A stretch of DNA of 5,905 nucleotides from NCBI GenBank assembly GCA_902575715.1, contig CACGSI010000052.1, forward strand, positions 1-5,905, in the 5' to 3' direction. The notes under the pieces were generated by a model. It was not told where the DNA came from. It worked only from the letters and a program-made list of their open reading frames with translations, and made no database searches. This DNA is from an uncultured SAR324 cluster bacterium. Lineage in GTDB: Bacteria; SAR324; NAC60-12. Position numbers and translations under genes: made by a program. Positions 1 through 5,905 of the stretch are shown here, one piece after another. The stretch's first letter is position 1. The number at the start of each line of letters is the position of its first letter.

Positions 1-2
1 GG

Positions 3-650
3 CTAGCATCATTTATGTCAAAAGACATAGTCTGGTTAAGATCACTAACAATATGCGGTAACATTTTTGTTTTGCCATTCTATCTCCATAACTTTGACAC
101 TCTTTGGGTATCAATTATATGGGTAGCGATTTATACTACTATTAACGCCGTTATGCTATTTTTGATTTATCTTGAGCGGAGACCAATAGTACTAAATGGC
201 TTAGAACAAAAAATTTATGATTTAATATTCAAGTCCATTGAACCAAGAGTATACAAAAAAATAGTTGATATGGGTTCTTGGGAAGATTTAAAACCAAATG
301 TTACTCTTGTTAATAGAGATACGGATTTAGATAGCTTAATGCTTGTAGTAGAAGGTGAAGCCGAGGTAATTCTTAAACATGGTGAAAAAAAGATGATCCC
401 TACAGGTGGATTTATAGGTGAACAATCCTTTATAACCGGCCAAAAAACTTCTGCTGATGTCACAACTGGAGAAGAAAAAACTAAAATTTTACGTTGGAAT
501 TCAGTTGTACTAAGAAATTATTTAAAAGATAGAGAAACACTAAAAGATAATATTGATTTAATACTTACAGCTGATTTAATTCATAAAATTAGAAATATGG
601 ACGAAGAGAAGGATGAGATAGTACATTCACGAGATTTAAAAATTCACTAA
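3..650 (+). CDS. Popeye-like membrane protein with cyclic-nucleotide-binding-like domain (5' end probably outside window)
   Basis: The frame is open from the left edge (codons Leu-Ala-Ser-Phe precede the first ATG at 15), and no Shine-Dalgarno lies before that ATG. Bacterial Popeye-like proteins, as I recall them, have a comparable Leu-Ala-Ser stretch internally, so the true start is probably upstream. Numbering from the ATG at 15, two hydrophobic helices (about 10-25 and 30-52) are followed by a basic stretch, a linker, and a beta-rich domain at about 90-170 resembling the cNMP-binding fold. The phosphate-binding-cassette-like segment spans about 132-150 and keeps Gly135-Glu136. The position of the CRP ligand arginine holds Thr145, preceded by Lys144, so nucleotide binding is uncertain. 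A charged helical tail follows (about 172-211). Likely an inner-membrane protein with a cytoplasmic regulatory domain. Its partner is unknown, and it converges on the PLP enzyme gene. Family call moderate; biochemical role unknown. Confidence 0.72.
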   Translation, partial: LASFMSKDIVWLRSLTICGNIFVLPFYLHNFDTLWVSIIWVAIYTTINAVMLFLIYLERRPIVLNGLEQKIYDLIFKSIEPRVYKKIVDMGSWEDLKPNVTLVNRDTDLDSLMLVVEGEAEVILKHGEKKMIPTGGFIGEQSFITGQKTSADVTTGEEKTKILRWNSVVLRNYLKDRETLKDNIDLILTADLIHKIRNMDEEKDEIVHSRDLKIH

Positions 651-697
651 AATCAAAGAATACATTCAAAATCATTTACCAGAAGCATAAAATCGTA
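651..697. other. Convergent intergenic gap without recognisable terminator
   Basis: This 47-nt gap separates two convergent genes. I looked for a bidirectional terminator. The only pairing found is a 5-bp AATAC/GTATT match (659-663 with 695-699) with a loop of about 31 nt, no GC-rich stem and no adjacent U-run, so I do not call a terminator. Transcription may end by another mechanism or run into the opposite gene. Confidence 0.5.
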
Positions 698-1963
698 TTA
701 CCAACATGTTTCTAATACTTCTAAGGTTTTATCTATTTCTTCGATAGTATTATAGTGCACAGGCCCAATTCTTATAACACCACCACTTTCTTCAATTCCC
801 ATTAATCTAATTGCTTCCAAAGCATAGTTATGTCCATGCCAAACAAAAATATTTTCATTCGCTAATTTAGTTGCTATTTCTTCAGGATTTTTATTATCTA
901 CTGTAAATGATACTGTAGGAACCCTTCTTGAAAAATCGTTCTTATTACTAATACCTCTTATTTTTACTCCTTTTAAATCTTTCAACCCTGAAATAAGTTT
1001 TTCACTTAATATTTTTTCATATTCTTGAATTGCATACATTGCTGCATGTAAATTTTTGGAATAATCATTTAATTTTGAGAATAGCGAATGGTATTCTGAT
1101 GCCATGGTAGTTCCTATCCATTGTAGATATTCTATTACACCCAAAGTTCCTGCCTGCCCTTCATGCAACTGAGTCCCTGTTTCAAATTTACCTGGAGCAA
1201 AATCATCTGCTGGTCGCACCTTATATGCTTCAAGTTTTTCTAGTATTTCAGATTTACCCCATAATACTCCTTGATGTGGACCAAAAAATTTATAAGGTGA
1301 ACAAACTAAAAAATCACAACCTAGTTCCTGTACATTTGTTGCCCCATGTGGAACATACTGTACAGCATCTACAAAAACAATTGCTCCTGATTTTTGAAAC
1401 AATTCTGTAAGTTTTTTGACGTTATTTATAGTCCCAAGACAGTTGCTTGCATAGTTTATTGCAGCTAGTTTTAATTCACAATCATCAACAAGTTTTTCAG
1501 CTTCATTAATATCGTATTCAAAAGTATTTAGATCAAAATCTAACCACTTCACATTCAATCCAAGATCTTCTGCTAAATGTAACCAAGGCCCAATATTTCC
1601 ATCATGGTCCATTCTTGTCAACAATATAGAGTCTCCAGGACTTAGGACACGACCTATTGAACGAGAAACAGAAAAAGTCAAAGAAGTCATATTTGCACCA
1701 AAAATTATTTCATCAGAAGAATTAGCGTTGAGCAAATTTGCTATGCCACTATGAGCCTTGTCTAAAACTTCATCTGATTCTATAGATGTACGAAATGGTC
1801 CTCCATGATTAGCATTTGTGTGGATCAAATACCTTTCAATACGATCTAAAACTTGCTTAGGAACTTGAGTCCCCCCGGGATTATCCAAATAAATTCTTTT
1901 TTTACCATCATCTTTTAAACCTAATGCAGGAAACTGCTGACGAATTTTTTTAATATCTAACAT
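698..1963 (-). CDS. PLP-dependent class V aminotransferase-fold enzyme, 'cysteine desulfurase-like' (VC1184 type)
   Basis: A 421-residue fold-type I PLP enzyme of full SufS-like length. Visible landmarks are the N-terminal YLDNPGGTQVP segment (25-35), GANMTSLTF (89-97), the DHDGN motif with the expected cofactor-stacking His120, VDAVQYVPHG (198-207) with Asp199 for the PLP pyridine nitrogen, SPYKFFGPH (222-230) with Schiff-base Lys225, ETGTQ (261-265), and Arg398 in VIRIG as the likely substrate-carboxylate arginine. The SufS catalytic-cysteine loop (GHHCA) reads GHNYA at 377-381, placing Tyr380 (codon 824-826) at the cysteine position. It is therefore unlikely to be a canonical persulfide-forming desulfurase. 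The overall pattern matches the family often annotated 'cysteine desulfurase-like, SufS subfamily'; its reaction is, to my knowledge, unsettled. No other suf/isc gene is nearby. It lies 66 nt downstream of livM on the same strand, so co-transcription is possible. The start agrees with the family N-terminus. Fold sure, substrate unknown. Confidence 0.9.
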   Translation of the reverse strand: MLDIKKIRQQFPALGLKDDGKKRIYLDNPGGTQVPKQVLDRIERYLIHTNANHGGPFRTSIESDEVLDKAHSGIANLLNANSSDEIIFGANMTSLTFSVSRSIGRVLSPGDSILLTRMDHDGNIGPWLHLAEDLGLNVKWLDFDLNTFEYDINEAEKLVDDCELKLAAINYASNCLGTINNVKKLTELFQKSGAIVFVDAVQYVPHGATNVQELGCDFLVCSPYKFFGPHQGVLWGKSEILEKLEAYKVRPADDFAPGKFETGTQLHEGQAGTLGVIEYLQWIGTTMASEYHSLFSKLNDYSKNLHAAMYAIQEYEKILSEKLISGLKDLKGVKIRGISNKNDFSRRVPTVSFTVDNKNPEEIATKLANENIFVWHGHNYALEAIRLMGIEESGGVIRIGPVHYNTIEEIDKTLEVLETCW

Positions 1964-1970
1964 TTACTCC
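1964..1970 (-). promoter_or_regulatory. Ribosome-binding site of the PLP enzyme gene, short spacing
   Basis: On the minus strand GGAG (1967-1970, extending to AAGGAG at 1972) lies only 3 nt before the ATG at 1961-1963. The match is good but the spacing is shorter than usual. It supports this start because no other in-frame start near it has a better site. Confidence 0.6.
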
Positions 1971-1980
1971 TTATTTTCAT

Positions 1981-2039
1981 AATTAAAATTGATTTTTACT
2001 AATTGATTTTTTAATTATTTTAAAACAAATTAAAATTGA
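1981..2039. repeat. Short AT-rich direct repeats between livM and the PLP enzyme gene
   Basis: AATTAAAATTGA occurs perfectly at 1981-1992 and again at 2028-2039, 47 nt apart; the second copy overlaps the livM stop codon. AATTGATTTTT also occurs twice (1987-1997 and 2001-2011). The stretch is almost pure A/T, so chance or slippage is a good explanation. An operator is possible but unsupported. I see no convincing hairpin terminator or promoter consensus here. Confidence 0.4.
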
Positions 2040-3391
2040 CTAGAAGATTTTTCGGGTAATATACCTTTAGGCATAAATCGAAGGACCAATAACAATATTA
2101 ACCCCATAAGTATCATTCTCATGTGAGGAGCAACCTCCTTTAGATGGAGGATTATGGAGCTATTAGAAGTAAAAAATATATCTAAACTATCGACCAACCA
2201 AAGTGATACAGGCTCAGCTTCAATCCATACAAACCAAGTTATAAATGCTCCAATGATTGCTCCTAAATTATTACCACTGCCACCCAATATAACCATAATC
2301 CATATTAAAAAAGTAAATCGAAGAGGTATGTAACTACCAGGGGTAAATTGACCATCGAGAGTAGTTAGCATAGCTCCAGCAATTCCAATAACAGCAGAAC
2401 CAATAATAAAAACTTGTCTATGACGACTTGTTACGTCTTTTCCCATAGCAGATGCTGCGGTTTCATTGTCACGAATGGCTCGCATCATCCTTCCCCAAGG
2501 AGAATTTAATGCCAGTACTGCAAAAATTAAAATAGTTAGAAGTACTATCAAAAAAAGTCCTGAGTAGCATAGTTTAACAACAACACCTGCACTCAGTTGC
2601 ATTTTTTCTCTTAAAACATCCGTATTAACGATACCTCCTTCAGTTCCTCCATAAATCCAAGTAACCATATTTATAAACCACTCAGATTGCAAAAGATCTA
2701 CTTCATAGGGTACCGGTCTTGACAGACCTGTAACATTTTTTACTCCACGAGAAAGCCAATCCTCATTCTTTAGAATTGAAATCATGATTTCAGATATTCC
2801 TAACGTTGCAATGGCAAAATAATCTGAACGAAGTCCAAGCGAAATACGACCTATTATCCAAGCTAAACCTGCTGCAGCAATACCTCCAACTGCCCAAGAA
2901 AATATAATTGGCAATCCTAAACCTCCAATAAATCCGGTTTTTGCTGGATCAACTTTTTCGATTGCAAATGTTGCTTGATCATAATAAAAGCGCATAAAAA
3001 AATAACCTATTATAATTACTGCTGTAATACAAAGAGAACGTTTACGACTTCTTTTATAGAGTTTTAATATAAAAAATACTACAGTTGAAGTTAATATTAG
3101 AAAAACAACCATAGCAAACAATGACTTACCTCCAACTGAAAAAGCTTTATAAACTGGCACATGGGAAATTAGTACTGCAGTCAATCCACCAATTGCAGTT
3201 GACGCCATAACTCCTGCATTAAAAAGTCCAGCATAGCCCCATTGAATATTAAGTCCCATAGACATTACTGAAGAAATCAAACATAAGTTTAATATAGCCA
3301 ATGCAACATTCCATGACTGAGAGAGACCTACAATCATCAGCATAAAAGCCATTATAGAAAAACTTATATATGCACGGGTTGTATTTTTCAT
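2030..3391 (-). CDS. livM: Branched-chain amino acid-type ABC transporter permease LivM
   Basis: One of two membrane subunits of a HAAT-family importer, forming the translocation path with LivH in the inner membrane. The 453-residue protein is strongly hydrophobic. It has the LivM-typical segment LRSDYFAIATLGISEI (187-202), the cytoplasmic ATPase-contact loop from SPWGRMMRAIRDNE (297-310) through MGKD, the GGSGNNLGAIIGA helix entry (370-382) and the C-terminal RFMPKGILPE (438-447). It is somewhat longer than the E. coli protein (425 residues as I recall). The extra length appears to lie in a hydrophobic-plus-basic block at about 89-150 and in a soluble loop at about 208-265, probably periplasmic. 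Its ATG overlaps the livH stop in an ATGA arrangement, with AAGG 4 nt upstream inside livH codons, so translational coupling is likely. Family certain; substrate not determined, since HAAT permeases also serve amides and other small amino compounds. Confidence 0.94.
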   Translation of the reverse strand: MKNTTRAYISFSIMAFMLMIVGLSQSWNVALAILNLCLISSVMSMGLNIQWGYAGLFNAGVMASTAIGGLTAVLISHVPVYKAFSVGGKSLFAMVVFLILTSTVVFFILKLYKRSRKRSLCITAVIIIGYFFMRFYYDQATFAIEKVDPAKTGFIGGLGLPIIFSWAVGGIAAAGLAWIIGRISLGLRSDYFAIATLGISEIMISILKNEDWLSRGVKNVTGLSRPVPYEVDLLQSEWFINMVTWIYGGTEGGIVNTDVLREKMQLSAGVVVKLCYSGLFLIVLLTILIFAVLALNSPWGRMMRAIRDNETAASAMGKDVTSRHRQVFIIGSAVIGIAGAMLTTLDGQFTPGSYIPLRFTFLIWIMVILGGSGNNLGAIIGAFITWFVWIEAEPVSLWLVDSLDIFFTSNSSIILHLKEVAPHMRMILMGLILLLVLRFMPKGILPEKSSSQF

Positions 3392-4410
3392 AAAACCTTC
3401 CCTTTCAAAATCCCAGTAGGACGAACCAATAAGACAAGAACCAAAATTAGAAAAGAAACAGCAAATTTGTATTCAGTAGTTAAAAATTGAACTAATCCAT
3501 CAGGCACAATTTCACTTGGCACAAGATAAATCAAAAATTTTTTGAAGGCATATGTTGCCATAATTTCTGAAAAAGCAACAATATAGCCTCCAAGTATGGC
3601 ACCCAATGGTTCGCCAATTCCCCCTACAATAGCTGCAGCAAAAATAGGCAAAATAAGATTAAAGTATACCAATGGCTTAAAACTTTTATCCAATCCATAT
3701 AGGACTCCCGCCAAAGTAGCCAAAATTGCTGTTATAATCCAAGTTACCATTACAACTTTTTCAGGACTTATTCCTGATAGAAGAGCTAAATCTTCATTGT
3801 CAGAAAACGCTCTCATTGCTTTTCCAGTTCTAGTACGTTTTAAAAACCAAAATAAAATAACTACTGAAATGATCGCAATTATAATAGTCAAAACTTGGGT
3901 CTGTCTAAGAGCTAACCCCTCACTTAAACCAGTAATTTTTTTGAAATTACCGGCCTTAATTAAAAATTTTTGTCCATCCCTAAAAATTCTTTCATCTGTT
4001 CCAATTATAATACGAACTAATCCATTCAGCATAAACATAACACCAACAGAAGTAACTATGTAAGTAACAGCTCGACTCTTATTTCTTCGATAAAAACTAA
4101 ATACAGTTTTATCTATAGTCAGAACTAGAGCTATAGTTATAACTATTGAAAAAGGAAGTGCGAGCAATGCAGTGGGAAAGAATCCCATTGTAATTCCAAA
4201 AGATTGAAGCCACCAAGTAATTAATACAGTAACCATACTACCAAAGGACATAATTTCTCCATGGGCAAAATTTGCAAAACGCAAAATTCCGAAAACAAGA
4301 GTTACACCGACTGCTCCCAATGCCAATTGGGAACCATATGATAATGACGGTATCAAAACATAATTTGATAACAATACCAGAGAATTCAAAATGTCTGTAA
4401 AATAATTCAA
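3388..4410 (-). CDS. livH: Branched-chain amino acid-type ABC transporter permease LivH (TTG start)
   Basis: The second inner-membrane permease, partner of LivM. Its 340 residues include about eight hydrophobic segments. Typical LivH landmarks are RFANFAHGEIMSFGSM (44-59), the cytoplasmic coupling loop from RTRTGKAMRAFSDNE (192-206) through LLSGI, ILPIFAAAIVGGIGEPLGA (253-271) and the C-terminal LLVRPTGILKG (327-337). The start codon is TTG (4408-4410). It is supported by a perfect AGGAGG 7 nt upstream and by an N-terminus of normal length before the first helix. It begins 3 nt after the livF stop, and its TGA overlaps the livM ATG by 4 nt. Permease family sure; transported compound not fixed. 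Confidence 0.94.
   Translation of the reverse strand: MNYFTDILNSLVLLSNYVLIPSLSYGSQLALGAVGVTLVFGILRFANFAHGEIMSFGSMVTVLITWWLQSFGITMGFFPTALLALPFSIVITIALVLTIDKTVFSFYRRNKSRAVTYIVTSVGVMFMLNGLVRIIIGTDERIFRDGQKFLIKAGNFKKITGLSEGLALRQTQVLTIIIAIISVVILFWFLKRTRTGKAMRAFSDNEDLALLSGISPEKVVMVTWIITAILATLAGVLYGLDKSFKPLVYFNLILPIFAAAIVGGIGEPLGAILGGYIVAFSEIMATYAFKKFLIYLVPSEIVPDGLVQFLTTEYKFAVSFLILVLVLLVRPTGILKGKVL
3396..3404 (-). promoter_or_regulatory. Ribosome-binding site of livM inside the livH 3' end
   Basis: On the minus strand the purine-rich AAAGGGAAGG run ends with AAGG at 3396-3399, 4 nt before the livM ATG. It is formed by the livH codons for Lys-Gly-Lys near its C-terminus. With the ATGA stop/start overlap this points to coupled translation of the two permeases. 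Confidence 0.6.
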
Positions 4411-4413
4411 ATT

Positions 4414-5118
4414 TTAACCTCCTAGAAACGATTTCCGGACTTCTTGATTAGATAAAAGTGCTTCTCCGGTATCAGTAAATCGGTTTTCTCCCGTTACCAA
4501 GACAAACCCACGATCAGCAATGTTAAGTGCTTGGCGGGCATTTTGTTCAACCATCAAAATTGCTATACCAGTTTTTTTAACCTCTAAAATTCTTTCAAAC
4601 AACTCATCCATAACTTTGGGCGAAACTCCTGCAGTAGGTTCATCTAGCATTAGTACTAAAGGTTTTGTCATTAACGCACGACCAACAGCCACTTGTTGCC
4701 TTTGCCCACCTGATAACTCTCCTGACAATTGTTTCCTTTTCAATTTTAGTACTGGAAAAAGTTCAAAAACCTGTTCCATAGTTTCATTTATATCATCTCT
4801 ACGTAAAAATGCTCCCATTTCTAAATTTTCCTCAACTGTCATATTTGCAAAAATATTTTGATTCTGCGGAACAAAAGCCATTCCTTGAGCAACTCTTTTT
4901 TGTGTAGAAATATTTGTAATATCATTACCATCAAGTTTTACAATACCGTTACGGAGTTTAAGCATGCCCAACAAAGCTTTCATAGCAGTAGATTTACCTG
5001 CGCCATTAGGTCCAACCACAACAGCTATTTCTCCTTTTTCAACAAAGATGCAACAATTTCTTATTACATCAGTCCCACCATATCCCCCAGTTAAATTTTC
5101 TCCAATTAAATAACTCAT
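4414..5118 (-). CDS. livF: Branched-chain amino acid-type ABC transporter ATP-binding protein LivF
   Basis: One of two nucleotide-binding subunits that power the importer from the cytoplasmic face. The 234 residues are complete for the family. They contain Walker A GPNGAGKST (36-44), the Q-loop Gln85 in VPQNQNIF, the ABC signature LSGGQ (135-139), Walker B LVLMLDE (154-160, catalytic Glu160), the D-loop PTAGVSP (161-167) and the switch position in VEQNARQAL (190-198). Gln192 sits where most ABC ATPases have histidine, which is usual for LivF and separates it from LivG. The protein ends without an extra C-terminal domain. The ATG lies 13 nt after the livG stop; the only Shine-Dalgarno-like bases (AAAAGG) abut the ATG directly, so initiation may depend on coupling with livG. 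Its last codons also form the livH ribosome-binding site. Function confident; substrate open. Confidence 0.94.
   Translation of the reverse strand: MSYLIGENLTGGYGGTDVIRNCCIFVEKGEIAVVVGPNGAGKSTAMKALLGMLKLRNGIVKLDGNDITNISTQKRVAQGMAFVPQNQNIFANMTVEENLEMGAFLRRDDINETMEQVFELFPVLKLKRKQLSGELSGGQRQQVAVGRALMTKPLVLMLDEPTAGVSPKVMDELFERILEVKKTGIAILMVEQNARQALNIADRGFVLVTGENRFTDTGEALLSNQEVRKSFLGG
4418..4423 (-). promoter_or_regulatory. Consensus ribosome-binding site of livH, embedded in the livF 3' end
   Basis: The minus strand reads AGGAGG, 7 nt before the TTG at 4408-4410. These bases are also the livF codons for its final Leu-Gly-Gly. The perfect match and ideal spacing decide the TTG start of livH. Confidence 0.85.
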
Positions 5119-5131
5119 CCTTTTATCAATA

Positions 5132-5896
5132 TTATTTTCTTGATCCTTTGCCTAAATAAGCCTCTAAAACATCTTCATTGTTTTTGATTGACTCTGCACT
5201 ACCCTCAGCCAGAATTTTGCCCTCAGCCATTACAACCACAGGAGAACATAGCCTACTAATAAAATCCATATCGTGTTCAATCATACAAAAAGTGTATCCA
5301 CGATCTCGATTCATACTCAATATTGCATCGCCTATTTCCTTCAGAAGGGACCTATTGACCCCTGCACCAACCTCATCCAAAATTACTACTTTAGGTTCTA
5401 CCATCATTGTTCGGCCTAGTTCTAGGAGTTTTTTCTGTCCACCAGAAAGATTACCAGCAAGCTCATATGTCATCTTACCCAAATTTAGAAACGAAATAAC
5501 ATCTTTTGCTTTTTTTCTAATTTCATCTTCTTGACGAGTTACTTCTTTTCTATTAAACCATGCCCCCAGTAAAGATTCCCCAATTTGCATTGGTGGAACC
5601 ATCATCAAGTTATCAAGTACACTAAGTGTGTGGAATTCATGCGAAATTTGAAAAGTACGAAGTAAACCTTTTGAAAAAAGCTCATGAGGTCTCAAGCCTG
5701 TAACATCCTCCCCATCTAGGAAAATTTGACCTTCATCTGGAGAAATATTACCTGCTATCAAATTAAAAAGAGTAGTTTTACCTGCTCCGTTTGGACCTAT
5801 TAAACCAGTTATACTTCCACTTCTAATATTCATATCAATCCCATCAACTGCGACTAGGCCACCAAAATGTTTTACTACATTTTTAACTAATATCAT
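5132..5896 (-). CDS. livG: Branched-chain amino acid-type ABC transporter ATP-binding protein LivG
   Basis: The other cytoplasmic ATPase subunit, pairing with LivF under LivH and LivM. The 254 residues show Walker A GPNGAGKTT (34-42), the Q-loop Gln83 in TFQI, the ABC signature LSGGQ (150-154), Walker B VVILDE (170-175), switch His208 in MIEHDMDF, and the C-terminal LAEGSAESIKNNEDVLEAYLG stretch typical of LivG (229-249). The D-loop reads VGAGVN (176-181), with valine where proline is usual after the Walker B Glu; the fold is otherwise intact. The ATG at 5894-5896 has only 9 nt of upstream sequence in the window, without a Shine-Dalgarno, and the frame stays open to the right edge, so a slightly earlier start is possible. 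It is the first operon gene visible; a substrate-binding protein or promoter may lie beyond the edge. Confidence 0.93.
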   Translation of the reverse strand: MILVKNVVKHFGGLVAVDGIDMNIRSGSITGLIGPNGAGKTTLFNLIAGNISPDEGQIFLDGEDVTGLRPHELFSKGLLRTFQISHEFHTLSVLDNLMMVPPMQIGESLLGAWFNRKEVTRQEDEIRKKAKDVISFLNLGKMTYELAGNLSGGQKKLLELGRTMMVEPKVVILDEVGAGVNRSLLKEIGDAILSMNRDRGYTFCMIEHDMDFISRLCSPVVVMAEGKILAEGSAESIKNNEDVLEAYLGKGSRK

Positions 5897-5905
5897 TTTT
5901 GAACT

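Noticed and set aside
215..463. Minus-strand open frame opposite the Popeye-like gene
   Set aside because: Antisense to a frame with a coherent membrane and beta-domain architecture; no recognisable product.
651..697. Possible bidirectional terminator between convergent genes
   Set aside because: Only a 5-bp AT-rich pairing with a loop of about 31 nt could be found, with no U-run next to it.
1225..1410. Plus-strand open frame of 61 codons opposite the PLP enzyme gene
   Set aside because: Entirely inside the conserved catalytic core of the opposite gene, with no independent support.
3596..4063. Plus-strand open frame of 155 codons opposite livH
   Set aside because: It lies wholly antisense to a certain permease gene, its protein has no recognisable domain, and it follows from livH codon composition.
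4520..5094. Two plus-strand open frames opposite livF
   Set aside because: Both are antisense to an intact ATPase gene with all motifs; the translations are low-complexity and Ser/Phe-rich, as expected of shadow frames.
5178..5534. Plus-strand open frame opposite livG
   Set aside because: Antisense shadow of a complete LivG; no ribosome-binding site or domain recognised.
2030..5896. Urea transporter (urt) assignment for the ABC operon
   Set aside because: The LivH-type permease is 340 residues and lacks the long N-terminal extension I recall for UrtB, the gene order is not urtABCDE, and no urease gene is present; the general Liv/HAAT label is safer.
1..5905. Mobile element, CRISPR array, tRNA or other RNA gene
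   Set aside because: No terminal inverted repeats, transposase, regularly spaced repeats or tRNA-like cloverleaf were seen; intact genes fill nearly the whole window.

Overview
This window carries most of an ABC importer operon of the branched-chain amino acid (HAAT/Liv) type on the minus strand. A PLP-dependent enzyme gene follows it on the same strand, and a membrane-anchored cyclic-nucleotide-binding-like gene converges on it from the plus strand. The DNA is visibly AT-rich, gene-dense and has short intergenic gaps. This combination, together with a Popeye-like protein, a VC1184-type 'cysteine desulfurase-like' enzyme and a long LivM, suggests a streamlined low-GC proteobacterium. A marine alphaproteobacterial lineage is the best guess, but that is inference from protein style and base composition, with no marker gene present.

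Layout from left to right: (1) about 3-650, plus strand, the C-terminal bulk of a small membrane protein with a cyclic-nucleotide-binding-like fold, probably cut by the left edge. (2) 651-697, a short convergent gap with no visible terminator. (3) 698-1963, minus strand, a class V aminotransferase-fold PLP enzyme that keeps the cofactor lysine but has tyrosine where SufS-type desulfurases have the catalytic cysteine. (4) 1964-2029, an AT-rich gap with short direct repeats. (5) 2030-5896, minus strand, transcribed in the order livG-livF-livH-livM.

The four transporter genes are tightly packed: 13 nt between livG and livF, 3 nt between livF and livH, and a 4-nt ATGA overlap between livH and livM. 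The ribosome-binding sites of livH and livM lie inside the preceding coding sequences. LivG and LivF would be the two ATPases and LivH and LivM the two permeases of one importer. The periplasmic substrate-binding protein is not in the window and may lie beyond the right edge, so the substrate cannot be fixed from this sequence. The PLP enzyme could act on an imported amino compound, but this rests only on same-strand adjacency. I see no mobile element, RNA gene, CRISPR array or clear undescribed system here; the most interesting points are the PLP enzyme's altered active site and the Popeye-like sensor.
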